Origin: Rhizobium etli CFN 42 | GTDB taxonomy: Bacteria; Pseudomonadota; Alphaproteobacteria; Rhizobiales; Rhizobiaceae | DNA: 64,000 nucleotides | NCBI RefSeq assembly: GCF_000092045.1 | Contig: NC_007761.1 | Location: 499,001-563,000, forward strand | Direction: 5' to 3' | Shown: piece by piece, positions 53,756 to 62,398 of the stretch | Position numbering within the stretch: position 1 is the first letter of the stretch | Layout: the number at the start of each line of letters is the position of its first letter | Notes under the pieces: generated by a model | Told to the model about the DNA's origin: nothing | Seen by the model: the letters and a program-made list of their open reading frames with translations, nothing else | Databases searched by the model: none | Position numbers and translations under genes: made by a program

Positions 53756-54631
53756 ATGATTGAATCCCAGCAGGCATCCCCGACTATCAGGGCTTTTCTA
53801 GCGGTCGGCCTGTTTCTGGCAGCGGTGTTTTCGAGCTTTGCGGCATTCGCCCAGCAAGCTGCGCCCTCGCTGCCGTTGCTCTTCGATGCCCGCGAGCGTC
53901 TCGCCAGGCCGGATCTCTCCTCGCTGGTCCGCCTGCGCTTTCTGACGTCGGTCGATTTCCCGCCTTTTAATTTCACCGATCAGAACGGCAAGCTTTCCGG
54001 TTTCAACGTCGATCTCGCCCGCGAAATCTGCGGCGAGCTGGAGATTTCGGACAAGTGCCAGATCCAGGCGATGCCTTTCACCGACCTTAAGGATGCGCTC
54101 GCCGCCTCGCAGGGCGATGCCGTCATCGCCGGCCTTGCGGTAACCCCGGAGTTGCGCCGCCAATTCCTGTTCTCGAGGCCATATCTGATGCTGCCGGCGC
54201 GCTTCGTGCGCAATCTCGCCGCCCCGCTCGATGGAAAGACCGCTGCTGCGCTCTCGAACCATCCGGTCGGCGTCGTCAAAGGCACGGTGCATGAGGCGAT
54301 GCTGGCCGCCTTTTTCCCGGCGTTGAAAGCACAGGCTTTCGACACGAAGGACGCCCTGCTTGCAGCGCTGAAGGAGCGCAAGGTCGATGCCGCCTTCGCC
54401 GATGCGCTGCAGCTTTCCTTCTGGGTCTCTTCGCTCGCCTCCGACAAATGCTGCGCGCTCTTCGACGGCCCCTACCTCTCCGAACAATTCCTCGGCGAGG
54501 GCATGACGATCATGCTGCGGCAGAAGGACAGCGTGCTGACTTCGGCCATCGACCATGCGCTTGCCGCGCTGTCGCGCAACGGCCGTCTTCAGGAAATCTA
54601 TCTGCGGTATTTTCCCTACGGGCTCTATTGA
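53756..54631 (+). CDS. Periplasmic solute-binding protein (SBP_bac_3, amino-acid type)
   Basis: A 291-residue exported protein. The N-terminal signal (FLAVGLFLAAVFSSFAAFAQ) ends near residue 32. The mature part follows family-3 binding proteins: LRFLTSVDFPPFNFTDQNGK, LSGFNVDLAREICGELEISD, QGDAVIAGLAVTPELRRQFL, FSRPYLMLPARFV and VGVVKGTVHEAML. Two cysteines (EISDKC and CGE) may form a disulfide. No permease or ATPase gene is adjacent, so it is an orphan binding protein that could serve an unlinked transporter or a receptor. The divergent chemoreceptor makes a sensing role conceivable, but that is speculation. Confidence 0.87.
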   Translation: MIESQQASPTIRAFLAVGLFLAAVFSSFAAFAQQAAPSLPLLFDARERLARPDLSSLVRLRFLTSVDFPPFNFTDQNGKLSGFNVDLAREICGELEISDKCQIQAMPFTDLKDALAASQGDAVIAGLAVTPELRRQFLFSRPYLMLPARFVRNLAAPLDGKTAAALSNHPVGVVKGTVHEAMLAAFFPALKAQAFDTKDALLAALKERKVDAAFADALQLSFWVSSLASDKCCALFDGPYLSEQFLGEGMTIMLRQKDSVLTSAIDHALAALSRNGRLQEIYLRYFPYGLY

Positions 54632-54642
54632 TCCCGTGGGAT

Positions 54643-55056
54643 TCAGCCCTTGCGGAAGCGGGCAATCGCGCTGCGTTCGATCGCCGCGCAGGTGAGCTTG
54701 TCGAGGCCGAGGCGGTCGCGCAGCAGGCTGAGCAGCCGCAATTCCTCCGCCTTGACCGAGAGATCGGCGGAGGCCACCTCGACGGCAAGCGCGTAGGCCG
54801 TATCGTAGAGTTTTGCAGGCAGGGTATCGCGGACGGTTTCGAGAACGACGTCGAGGCCCTCGGGCCCGGCCAGCAGCGCCGCGCAGTCGCGCGCGATCGG
54901 AATGAGCTTATCGTCATCAAAATCCCGGAAAACCGGCAGGAAGCCGATCAGCTGGCCGATCCTTTCCATCTCCCTGTCGTTCATGGTGCTGTCGACGGCG
55001 GAGGCCATCACCATCACGTAGATCAGCGCATCATGGGCGGAAAGCGGCTTGTTCAT
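54643..55056 (-). CDS. TerB-like (tellurite resistance TerB fold) protein
   Basis: A 137-residue, all-helical cytoplasmic protein with TerB-like text: ALIYVMVMASAVDSTMNDRE (about residues 10-29, acidic metal-type positions) and YALAVEVASADLSVKAEELR, LLSLLRDRLGLDKLTCAAIE. The duplicated D/E-containing helices match the TerB fold. Such proteins are common in alphaproteobacteria without other ter genes, and a tellurite role should not be assumed. It is convergent with the binding-protein gene, 11 bp apart. Confidence 0.82.
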   Translation of the reverse strand: MNKPLSAHDALIYVMVMASAVDSTMNDREMERIGQLIGFLPVFRDFDDDKLIPIARDCAALLAGPEGLDVVLETVRDTLPAKLYDTAYALAVEVASADLSVKAEELRLLSLLRDRLGLDKLTCAAIERSAIARFRKG

Positions 55057-55083
55057 CTCTGATTCCTTGTTGATCAGCCCAGA

Positions 55084-55451
55084 TTAGGAACTGGCGGCGG
55101 CCATTACAAGAGATCGGCAGCATCTCGCGCCGGCGGGCGGCCTTGCGGCGCGGATCGCCGCCGTGATGCCTTTCTGCGCCTGTTTCGCCCTCTCGGCGAC
55201 GGATGAAAGCGGCAACCCGCCTTTGCTTCCGCCCAGCCGTTTTCGGCGAGCCACGTACCGAGATCCTGCGTGCCGAGTCGGCATGCGGCGATCGCCGTTC
55301 CCTTCCATTCGACCGCGTCGGAATCGCAGGTGAGGCTGCGGTTGCGCAAGAGCTGGAGCAGCGCCGTCTTCGCCGTCATGCCGCAGGGCCATTGCCGGTC
55401 TGCCACTACCGCCATCCCTATGATACCTGTAAAGACGGCGGCAGGACGCAT
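55084..55451 (-). pseudogene. Truncated, frameshifted thermonuclease (SNase-like) remnant
   Basis: Beginning MRPAAVFTGIIGMAVVADRQ, a signal-like start leads straight into WPCGMTAKTALLQLLRNRSL and AACRLGTQDLGTWLAENGWA, which match the C-terminal half of staphylococcal-nuclease-like proteins. The family's continuation, LSSVAERAKQAQKGI, then appears in another frame, so about one base has been lost near 55209. The N-terminal OB-fold part with the catalytic residues is missing. It therefore looks non-functional, though a short secreted product cannot be excluded. Confidence 0.5.
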
Positions 55452-55462
55452 GGAATATCTTC

Positions 55463-56134
55463 CTACTGGCTGGCCCAGATGATGCGGGCGATCCAATCGA
55501 CATCGGCAAGATCAAGCGTACGGTTGGGATGTTCGGGATTGAGCGACATCAGCTCGATCGACCGCGGGCTCTGGCGCAAGAGCACCTTCGCCATCACCTC
55601 GCCCGTGCATGTGCGCACGACGACGCGGTCGTTGCGGCGCACCTGCGCCCCGGGTTCGACAATCAGCACATCGCCGTCGCGATAAAGCGGCATCATGCTC
55701 TCGCCCTGCACCTCCAGCGCATAGACGCCGGATCTCTGCGACGGCTTGGGCGGAAACTCCACCACATCCCAGCCATGACCGGCCGGAAAGCCGCCATCGT
55801 CGAAGAAGCCGCCGGCCCCGGCCTGGGCGAAGCCGAGTAGCGGAATGGCGCCGCCTGGCGACGGCCCGGCGCGCTCTCCGATCCGCTCTCCGGAGGAACT
55901 GGAGGCCGGTTGCATGAAGGCGAGAAACTGCTCCATGCTCGCCCCTGTCGCATCGAGCACCTTGGCGATCGATTCCGTCGACGGCCAGCGCAGCCGTCCA
56001 TCGGCGGAAAGCCGTTTCGACTTGTTGAAAGAGGTGGGGTCGAGTCCGGCGCGGCGAGCAAGACCGGATGGCGTCAGCTCGTGCCGTTCGGCAAGCCTGT
56101 CGATCGCCTCCCAGATTTGCTTGTGTGACAGCAT
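55463..56134 (-). CDS. XRE-S24 family repressor/peptidase (LexA/CI-like)
   Basis: A 223-residue regulator. An N-terminal HTH (about residues 5-70) reads LAERHELTPSGLARRAGLDP, TSFNKSKRLSADGRLRWPST. The C-terminal S24 domain (about 110-220) has the catalytic Ser in VQGESMMPLYRDGDVLIVEP and the Lys in CTGEVMAKVLLRQSPRS. A possible self-cleavage site lies in LLGFAQAGAGGF. It could be an SOS- or stress-cleaved repressor, but chromosomal copies of this type are common in rhizobia without a prophage. No phage genes are visible nearby. Confidence 0.88.
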   Translation of the reverse strand: MLSHKQIWEAIDRLAERHELTPSGLARRAGLDPTSFNKSKRLSADGRLRWPSTESIAKVLDATGASMEQFLAFMQPASSSSGERIGERAGPSPGGAIPLLGFAQAGAGGFFDDGGFPAGHGWDVVEFPPKPSQRSGVYALEVQGESMMPLYRDGDVLIVEPGAQVRRNDRVVVRTCTGEVMAKVLLRQSPRSIELMSLNPEHPNRTLDLADVDWIARIIWASQ

Positions 56135-56257
56135 ATGCGCCCGATTTCGTGCAGCCTGTCCGAGGCCGCGCTTCAGCCGGCCGGAGTGTAACCGACCGCG
56201 CGGCGCGGGTAAAGGTAAAGGAGGAATAAAATCCTGCTATCGGGGTTTCTGCTGCCC

Positions 56258-56905
56258 TCAGGCGACCATCGCCATGTTGATCTTGCCGAGCTGGATGACG
56301 GCCTGCGTGCGGCTGTCGACATCGAGTTTCAAGAGGATTGCCGAAACATGCGCCTTGATCGTCGCCTCGGAGACGCCGAGTTCATAAGCGATCTGCTTGT
56401 TCAACAGCCCTTCGGCCAGCATGGTCAGCACCCGGCTCTGCTGCGGCGTCAGCGTATGCAGGCGGTGGATCAGATCGGCGACATCAGGATCCTGCTCCTG
56501 GCCGTCGCGATAGCTTTCCGGCGTGGCGATATCGCCGGCAAGCACGGTCTGGATGCTGCGGCGGATGTCTTCGATGCCGGAGGATTTGGAAATAAAGCCG
56601 GAAGCGCCGAGTTCCAAGGCCCGGCGGATCGTCGTTGCGTCGTCGGTCGCCGAGACGATGATAATCGGCAGGCTGGCGAATTCGGCGCGCAATGCCATCA
56701 GGCCGGAAAAGCCGCTGACGCCGGGCATGGCGAGGTCGAGCAGCATCAGGTCGGCGTCGGGATGGGCGCCGGCTGCGGTCCGCGCGGCGACAAAATCGCC
56801 GGCTTCGACGATCGATTGGCAGCCTTCCATGCCGATGACGGCCTGGCGCAACGCATCGCGGAACAGCGGATGGTCGTCGGCAATGATGATGGTCTGTTCC
56901 TGCAT
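56258..56905 (-). CDS. LuxR-type (NarL/FixJ) response regulator, orphan
   Basis: A 215-residue response regulator. The start at 56905 (MQEQTIIIADDHPLF) follows GGGAGG. The receiver has acidic ADDH, phosphoacceptor Asp in LMLLDLAMPGVSG, Ser/Thr in IIVSATDD and Lys in GFISKSS. The LuxR HTH (about 148-212) reads LTPQQSRVLTMLAEGLLNKQ, IAYELGVSEATIKAHVSAIL. No sensor kinase lies next to it, so its partner is encoded elsewhere. The targets are unknown. Confidence 0.92.
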   Translation of the reverse strand: MQEQTIIIADDHPLFRDALRQAVIGMEGCQSIVEAGDFVAARTAAGAHPDADLMLLDLAMPGVSGFSGLMALRAEFASLPIIIVSATDDATTIRRALELGASGFISKSSGIEDIRRSIQTVLAGDIATPESYRDGQEQDPDVADLIHRLHTLTPQQSRVLTMLAEGLLNKQIAYELGVSEATIKAHVSAILLKLDVDSRTQAVIQLGKINMAMVA

Positions 56906-56994
56906 CGAAAACTCCCTCCCAAGAGCCCGATCATGCTGCATGCGACGCCGTCCCCACTGCGATCCATGCATATCTGCTGATAGATTATATCAGA

Positions 56995-57396
56995 TCAGGT
57001 CTTCTGCGGAAGGGGATTGGCCTTTTCCTCGGCCTGGAACTCCTTCACCATCCCCATGAAACTCTTCATCATCTTCTCCATGATGCTGATCGAGCGCTCG
57101 ACTTCGGCATCGCTCGGCAGTGCTCGCTCGACGAGGCCGCGCTGTTCCAGCTTCGTCACCCGCTGCGAAAGCCGGTCGAGTTCGTCGTCATAGGCCGCCC
57201 GCTCGTCGGCGGCCATGCGGCAAACGAGAGCGCCGTCCTTGTCCTGGCAGATCGACATGGCGCCGGTCTGGCGGTCGAGCCGGACAAAATGATCGCCGCT
57301 TTTTTCCAGCTGAAAGCGGCCCGCATCGGCCTCGGCCGCGACGGCTGCCAGCGGCAGGAGAACAGCGCCAAGTGTGAGAACCAAAATCTTCATCAT
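56995..57396 (-). CDS. Small exported protein with C-terminal coiled coil, unknown
   Basis: A 133-residue protein. The start at 57396 (MMKILVLTLGAVLLPL) follows GGAGG at five bases. A Sec signal ends at AAVAAEA. The mature N-terminus (GRFQLEKSGDHFVRLDRQTG, AMSICQDKDGALVCRMAADE) includes two Cys that could pair. The C-terminal half is charged and helical (DDELDRLSQRVTKLEQRGLV and EKMMKSFMGMVKEFQAEEKA), likely a coiled coil. I do not recognise a characterised family. It is divergent from the DUF952-pyrD pair. Confidence 0.78.
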   Translation of the reverse strand: MMKILVLTLGAVLLPLAAVAAEADAGRFQLEKSGDHFVRLDRQTGAMSICQDKDGALVCRMAADERAAYDDELDRLSQRVTKLEQRGLVERALPSDAEVERSISIMEKMMKSFMGMVKEFQAEEKANPLPQKT

Positions 57397-57508
57397 CTCA
57401 TCCTCCGGATTTTGCCTGGGCGGGTCCTGTTTTTGAGCGCCGGGGCGTGGACATTGCCGCCTCTTTCCGGCAAAGCGCTGGTGATCGAGGACCAGCAATC
57501 GCGAGGCC

Positions 57509-57865
57509 ATGATGACCCTGACACCGACCCTTTACAAGATCGTGACGGAAACGCTCTGGCAGCAAGCCAGACAAAGCGGTGTTTTTCATGGCGCCGGCAT
57601 CGATCTCAAGGACGGCTTCATCCATTTTTCGACGGCCGACCAGGTCAAGCAGACCGCCGCCCTGCATTTTGCCGGCCAGTCCGGCCTCATGCTGGTTGCC
57701 GTTGATGGCAGCGGCCTCGGTGACAAGCTGATCTTCGAACCCTCCCGCGGCGGCGATCTGTTTCCGCATCTCTACGCCGATCTGCCGCTTGCGGCCGTGC
57801 TCTGGGAGGTGCGGCTGCCGCTCGACGAGACCGGCGCCCACATTTTTCCGGAGCTGCAGCCATGA
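57509..57865 (+). CDS. DUF952 family protein
   Basis: A 118-residue cytoplasmic protein of the DUF952 family: LYKIVTETLWQQARQSGVFH, GIDLKDGFIHFSTADQVKQT, LIFEPSRGGDLFPHLYADLP and LWEVRLPLDETGAH. The conserved DGFIHFST and PHLYADL motifs are intact. The fold resembles small NAD/ADP-ribose-binding domains in predictions, but no activity is established. Its stop overlaps the pyrD start (ATGA), so the two are coupled; this DUF952-pyrD pair is common in rhizobia. Start may be either of two close ATG codons (57509 or 57512). Confidence 0.87.
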   Translation: MMTLTPTLYKIVTETLWQQARQSGVFHGAGIDLKDGFIHFSTADQVKQTAALHFAGQSGLMLVAVDGSGLGDKLIFEPSRGGDLFPHLYADLPLAAVLWEVRLPLDETGAHIFPELQP

Positions 57866-58950
57866 TCGATCCCTTCCAGCGTCTCGCCCGCAGGGGCCTC
57901 TTCCTGTTCGATCCGGAAACGGCGCACGGCATGTCGATCGCGGCGCTGAAATCCGGGCTGGTGCCCGCCTGTCAGATCGCTCCGGATCCGCGCCTTCGCC
58001 AGACCATCGCCGGCCTTACCTTCGAAAATCCGCTCGGCATGGCCGCCGGCTACGACAAAAATGCCGAGGTGCCGGAGGCGCTCTTGAAGCTCGGCTTCGG
58101 CTTTACCGAAATCGGCACGGTGACGCCAAAGCCGCAATCCGGCAATCCGCGCCCGCGCATCTTCCGTCTGGTCGAGGATGAAGCGGTCATCAACCGCCTC
58201 GGTTTCAACAATGAAGGCCATGAGGCCGCCTTCAGGCGGCTCGCTGAATTGACGGGCACCGGCATCTTCGGCGTCAATATTGGCGCCAACAAGGACAGCG
58301 AAGACCGCATCGCCGATTACGTCGCCGGCATCCGCCGCTTCCATTCCGTCGCCCGTTATTTCACCGCCAACATCTCCTCGCCGAATACGCCGGGCCTGCG
58401 CGACCTGCAGGCGCGCGAAAGCCTTGCGGCGCTGCTGTCGGCCGTGCTTGCGGTGCGCGACGAGATGGCGGAGAAATCCGGCCGGAAGATCCCGGTCTTT
58501 CTGAAGATCGCCCCTGACCTGACCGAGGAAGGCATGGACGATATCGCCGCGGAAGCGCTCGCGCATCCGCTGGATGGGTTGATCGTCTCCAACACCACGC
58601 TGTCGCGCGACGGTCTCAAGGACCAGCGACAGGCGAAGGAGGCGGGCGGTCTCTCCGGCGTGCCGCTGTTTGAAAAGTCGACGGCGGTGCTTGCCAGGAT
58701 GCGCAAGCGCGTCGGCCCTGATCTGCCGATCATCGGCGTCGGTGGCGTCTCCTCGGCCGAAACGGCGCTGGAGAAGATCAGGGCTGGCGCCGATCTCGTC
58801 CAGCTCTATTCCTGCATGGTTTATGAAGGTCCTGGCCTGCCCGGCACTATCGTTCGCGGTCTTTCGGCGCTGCTCGACCGCGAAAAGGCCGGCTCGATCC
58901 GCGCGTTGCGCGACAGCAGGCTGGATTATTGGGCGGCGCGGAAGGTCTGA
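57862..58950 (+). CDS. pyrD: Dihydroorotate dehydrogenase (quinone), class 2
   Basis: A 362-residue class 2 enzyme. The N-terminal extension (about residues 1-40, FQRLARRGLFLFDPETAHGM) associates with the membrane and quinone. The barrel has NPLGMAAGYDKNAEVPEALL, NRLGFNNEGHEAAF, the active-site Ser in ANISSPNTPGLRDLQARES and FMN-binding IIGVGGVSSAETALEKIRAG, ADLVQLYSCMVYEGPGL. It oxidises dihydroorotate to orotate in pyrimidine synthesis, passing electrons to ubiquinone. It overlaps the convergent MATE gene by 25 bp at the 3' end. Confidence 0.95.
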   Translation: MIDPFQRLARRGLFLFDPETAHGMSIAALKSGLVPACQIAPDPRLRQTIAGLTFENPLGMAAGYDKNAEVPEALLKLGFGFTEIGTVTPKPQSGNPRPRIFRLVEDEAVINRLGFNNEGHEAAFRRLAELTGTGIFGVNIGANKDSEDRIADYVAGIRRFHSVARYFTANISSPNTPGLRDLQARESLAALLSAVLAVRDEMAEKSGRKIPVFLKIAPDLTEEGMDDIAAEALAHPLDGLIVSNTTLSRDGLKDQRQAKEAGGLSGVPLFEKSTAVLARMRKRVGPDLPIIGVGGVSSAETALEKIRAGADLVQLYSCMVYEGPGLPGTIVRGLSALLDREKAGSIRALRDSRLDYWAARKV

Positions 58951-60269
58951 TCGGCCCGCGGCCTGACCAGCATGGCCAGGAAGAAGCCGCGGAACAGCAG
59001 AAAGGCGTTCATCCCAAGCCACAGGCCGTGATTGCCGAAGAGCGGCACGAAGACGGCGAGCATGGCGAGGTAGCCGGCAAAAGACATCAGCATCCGGTTG
59101 CGCATGTCGACCGACCACGTCGCGCCGATGAAGACGCCGTCCATCAGGAAGGCAAGGGCGCCGGTGAGCCCCGTCACCGCCGCCCAGGGCAGATAGGTCG
59201 CTGCCGCCTGCCGCACCTCGGGCGAGGTGGTCAGCACCGAGATCAGCCATGGACCGGCGAGCCAGAAGAAGGCGGAGACGATCGCCGCCAGCCCGAAGGA
59301 CCAGAGGATCGTCAGCTTCAGCCCGCGGTCGAAGGCCGGCCGGTAGTGCGCGCCGACGGCCCGGCCGGTGATCTGCTCGGCGGCGTTCGCAAGCCCGTCG
59401 AGATAATAGCCTGACAGCAGGAAGAAATTCATCAGCACGGCATTGGCGGCAAGCGTCACCGCGCCGAAGCCGGTGCCGATCCGCGTCATGATCGCGAAGG
59501 CGCCGATCAACACGAAGGTGCGGATCAGGATATCGCGGTTGAGGGCGAAAAGCTCCGCCAGGCGATGCCGGGAAAAGATCTCCGACCACGCCGGCCGCTC
59601 CGCCTTGGCAAAGCCGCTGAGCACGACAAAAAGCCCGGCGAGCGCGCCAGCCATCTCACCGGCCATGGTTGCCCAGGCGACACCAGCCACGCCCCAGCCG
59701 AGCGACAGGCCGAGATAGATGGACAGCAGGATATTGATGCCGTTGATCAGCGCCTGCAGCAGCAGTCCGACGCTGCCCTGTCCGCGCCCGAGCACGAAGC
59801 CGAGAATGGCGTAATTGGCGAGTGCGGCCGGCGCTGCCAGCATGCGGATCGAGAAATAGGTGGCGGTCGCCTCGGCGATCGCGCCTTCCGCGCCCATCAG
59901 CCGCAGACCCGCCGCCTTGAGCAACGGCGAAAGACAGAGCAGTGCCAGCCCGCAGCCGAGCGCCGAGATCAGTGCCCTGGCGAATACCGCCTGCTGTTCC
60001 TGCTGGTCCCGCCGGCCATAGGCCTGCGCCGTCAGCCCGGTCGTCGATGCCCGCAGGAAATTGAAGCTGCCGAGGATCAGATCGAAGAGCATTGCACCGA
60101 TCGCGAGCCCCGCCAGCGCTTCCGGGTCACCCATATGACCGACGACGGCGGTGCTCGTCAGCCCGAGCAGCGGCGTCGTCAGGAATCCGAGCGTCATCGG
60201 AATGGCGATCGACAGCACCAGCCGATGCGTCACGTCGAAAGCGAAGGCGTCGTTGCTGCGCGTATCCAT
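58926..60269 (-). CDS. MATE family efflux transporter
   Basis: A 447-residue protein with about twelve membrane helices. The start at 60269 (MDTRSNDAFAFDVTH) follows GAGGCTGGT. MATE features include LVLSIAIPMTLGFLTTPLLG, LTSTAVVGHMGDPEALAGLA at the N-terminus and the central repeat VTLAANAVLMNFFLLSGYYL, DGLANAAEQITGRAVGAHYR. It belongs to the DinF-like branch. It should export cationic or other toxic compounds using a sodium or proton gradient. The 3' end overlaps pyrD; upstream, the CAP-domain gene runs in the same direction and ends 7 bp before it. Confidence 0.92.
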   Translation of the reverse strand: MDTRSNDAFAFDVTHRLVLSIAIPMTLGFLTTPLLGLTSTAVVGHMGDPEALAGLAIGAMLFDLILGSFNFLRASTTGLTAQAYGRRDQQEQQAVFARALISALGCGLALLCLSPLLKAAGLRLMGAEGAIAEATATYFSIRMLAAPAALANYAILGFVLGRGQGSVGLLLQALINGINILLSIYLGLSLGWGVAGVAWATMAGEMAGALAGLFVVLSGFAKAERPAWSEIFSRHRLAELFALNRDILIRTFVLIGAFAIMTRIGTGFGAVTLAANAVLMNFFLLSGYYLDGLANAAEQITGRAVGAHYRPAFDRGLKLTILWSFGLAAIVSAFFWLAGPWLISVLTTSPEVRQAAATYLPWAAVTGLTGALAFLMDGVFIGATWSVDMRNRMLMSFAGYLAMLAVFVPLFGNHGLWLGMNAFLLFRGFFLAMLVRPRADQTFRAAQ

Positions 60270-60276
60270 ACCAGCC

Positions 60277-60795
60277 TCATATCGAGGCGGAATCGCCTCG
60301 GCTGGAAAGCACCATGGCCCAATAGGGCAGGTCCCTGGAAGATGAATTGTGAGCGACGGCGACGCCGAGGCCGTCATAGCGCCCCAGCATGTTTTCCAGA
60401 TGATGCGGCGAGTTGATCCAGGCCTTCACCACTTCATCGACGCTCCGCTGCCCGGAGGCGATGTTTTCTGCCGCCGGCAGCCGCACGCCGCTCGCCTTGA
60501 CGCGGGCGCCGAAACTATCGGTTATCCCCATGAGATGCGCCATCTTGCCGGCGCTTGCCATACGTTTCGCCTGGAAGAGGGCGGCGGTGCTTGCCGCCGG
60601 ATCGGCGGACAGCGGCGGCAGGCCGTTCTTGGCCCGCAGCTGATTGACGAGCGGCAATACGCTCGCCGTCTCGTCCTCGCCATTCGAAGGGGTGCCGGCA
60701 AGGCGCGGCGTGGTGGTGCAGCCGGCGATGCCGGCGGCGAACGCCAGTCCGGAAAGACGCAGCAGGCCGCGGCGGGAAAGATCGATGGAGGTCAT
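60277..60795 (-). CDS. CAP/SCP domain lipoprotein
   Basis: A 172-residue protein. The start at 60795 (MTSIDLSRRGLLRLSG) follows the upstream gene by one base. SRRGLL resembles a Tat motif, and GIAGC is a lipobox, so it is likely a Tat-exported lipoprotein. The CAP (SCP/PR1) domain includes LVNQLRAKNGLPPLSADPAA, MASAGKMAHLM, AAENIASGQRSVDEVVKAWI and NSPHHLENMLGRYDGLGVAV, with the His and Glu residues of the central cavity. Bacterial CAP proteins are extracytoplasmic and mostly of unknown function. It may be co-transcribed with the small membrane-protein gene before it and the MATE gene after it. Confidence 0.87.
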   Translation of the reverse strand: MTSIDLSRRGLLRLSGLAFAAGIAGCTTTPRLAGTPSNGEDETASVLPLVNQLRAKNGLPPLSADPAASTAALFQAKRMASAGKMAHLMGITDSFGARVKASGVRLPAAENIASGQRSVDEVVKAWINSPHHLENMLGRYDGLGVAVAHNSSSRDLPYWAMVLSSRGDSASI

Positions 60796-60796
60796 G

Positions 60797-61063
60797 TTAC
60801 CGGTGATAGCTGAAAAGGCGAAGGATGAGGAAGAGCGGAATGACGATCGTCGCCCCGAGGAGGAGATAGTCGCCGACGCGCCCGAGCGCTGAAAAACCGC
60901 GGTGCCAGATTTCCAGGATGAAGTCGCGGAACCCATAGATGATGTTCCACGGCGTCAGGCCGAAGACGGTCATGACGAAGCCGACGATCAGCGACACGAC
61001 GATGAGTTTTATCAACGTGCGGCCGAGCGAATCGCCGAGAAACCTGTTCACCTGATCGGACAT
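60797..61063 (-). CDS. Small two-helix inner-membrane protein (DUF6460-like)
   Basis: An 88-residue protein. The start at 61063 (MSDQVNRFLGDSLGRT) follows GGAGATGGC. Two hydrophobic helices (LIKLIVVSLIVGFVMTVFGL at about 17-36 and YLLLGATIVIPLFLILRLFS at about 66-85) flank an amphipathic middle. The family name is my best match from memory; no function is known. Its stop is one base before the CAP-domain gene's start, so they form an operon. Confidence 0.8.
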   Translation of the reverse strand: MSDQVNRFLGDSLGRTLIKLIVVSLIVGFVMTVFGLTPWNIIYGFRDFILEIWHRGFSALGRVGDYLLLGATIVIPLFLILRLFSYHR

Positions 61064-61257
61064 GCGCCATCTCCTGTTTGCCCTTGGAATAAGGTCGCGG
61101 CGCGCCGCCCGCAAGCCCTTTCCGGGATTGGCCGCTTTGCCTGTGAAATAGGACTTGAGTTTTTTTGTGGCCGCCGCCAGATGCGGGCAGACGCATGTCG
61201 TGCAAACTGTGCAGCGGTTTGGGGTAACGACATGCGTAAGCGCCAACAGGTCTATTC

Positions 61258-62190
61258 ATGCAGCCCCACCAGCTTTCCTCCGGCGATGTCATCGCCGACC
61301 GCCGCGCCGATTATGCCCGAATGCTCGAAGAGGGCGGCGAGCCGGAGGCGGCCGCCGAGCTGATGGAGCAGGCGCTCGAACTCGCACCGGCCTGGGCTGC
61401 CGGCTGGTATCGCCTCGCCACCTATCGCGAAAAGGCGGGCAGGGCGGAAGCCGCTATCGAAGCCTATCGCAACACGCTTGCCCTCGATCCCGAAGATATT
61501 TTCGGTTCGGCCCTCAAGCTCGCCCTTCTCGGCGACGGCGCCACACCCGACCGGCCGCCGAGCCGCTATGTCGAGCGCCTGTTCGACGATTATGCCGACC
61601 GTTTCGAAACCTCGCTCGTCGAAAAACTCGATTACACCGTGCCGCAGAAACTCGCAGCCCTCGTTTCTGCCACAGGGAGGCATTACGCATGCGCCGTCGA
61701 TCTCGGCTGCGGCACCGGCCTGCTCGGCCCCGAAATCCACGGCCGCGTCGGTCGCCTGGAAGGTTTCGATCTCTCGCAGAACATGCTGGCCAAGGCGGCC
61801 GAGAAAGAGGTCTATGATCACCTCGCCCAGGCCGACCTGTCTCTCGCCCCCGATCTTTCCGGCCTCTTTGCCGATGGGCCACGCGGCCGCGCCGACCTGG
61901 TGACGGCAGCCGACGTGCTGATGTATCTCGGCAATCTCGAAAGCGTCTTTGCCCTTATCGAAGAGCTCGCCGCATCAGGCGCCGATCTCGCCTTTTCCGT
62001 CGAGGATGCGGGGGAGGGCGAGGCCTTTCACCTCGCGCCGTCGCTGCGTTATGCCCATTCGGAACCCTATGTCAGGATGCTGCTTGCCCGTCACGGCTTC
62101 GAAATCCTCGAGATCGTCAAGAAAGTCATTCGCAAAGATGGCGGCAAACCGGTTGCCGGCATTCTATTCCTTACGCGCAAGCCGGCTTGA
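61258..62190 (+). CDS. TPR-containing SAM-dependent methyltransferase
   Basis: A 310-residue protein. Residues about 10-90 form two to three TPR-like helices (RMLEEGGEPEAAAELMEQAL, YRLATYREKAGRAEAAIEAY). A class I methyltransferase follows: the SAM motif AVDLGCGTGLLGPEIHGRVG (about residues 145-164), LEGFDLSQNMLAKAAEKEVY and ADLVTAADVLMYLGNLESVF. The linker RPPSRYVERLFDDYADRFET is typical of this UbiE-like group. It should methylate a small molecule or protein; the TPR part suggests a protein partner. Single gene, cytoplasmic. A weak start context leaves small uncertainty. Confidence 0.88.
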   Translation: MQPHQLSSGDVIADRRADYARMLEEGGEPEAAAELMEQALELAPAWAAGWYRLATYREKAGRAEAAIEAYRNTLALDPEDIFGSALKLALLGDGATPDRPPSRYVERLFDDYADRFETSLVEKLDYTVPQKLAALVSATGRHYACAVDLGCGTGLLGPEIHGRVGRLEGFDLSQNMLAKAAEKEVYDHLAQADLSLAPDLSGLFADGPRGRADLVTAADVLMYLGNLESVFALIEELAASGADLAFSVEDAGEGEAFHLAPSLRYAHSEPYVRMLLARHGFEILEIVKKVIRKDGGKPVAGILFLTRKPA

Positions 62191-62398
62191 GCGAATGTTT
62201 CTTGCGATTTTTAAATAGGACAGCATTACTTACCTATTTCGCTTGATCGGCACCCGGAAAGCTTGATATTGCAGGGATATCCGAGAGAGTGGGGCGATAA
62301 GACGCCGGGCGCTCCGGCTCATTTCACATTCAAAAATCCACCGCGTCCGGATGTCTCCGGACGTGCTCGCGAACACGTCTGCAATGGAGACTGGCGAC

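Noticed and set aside
57772..59589. A 605-codon open frame on the minus strand.
   Set aside because: It crosses pyrD antisense and the MATE gene out of frame; both true genes are strongly supported.
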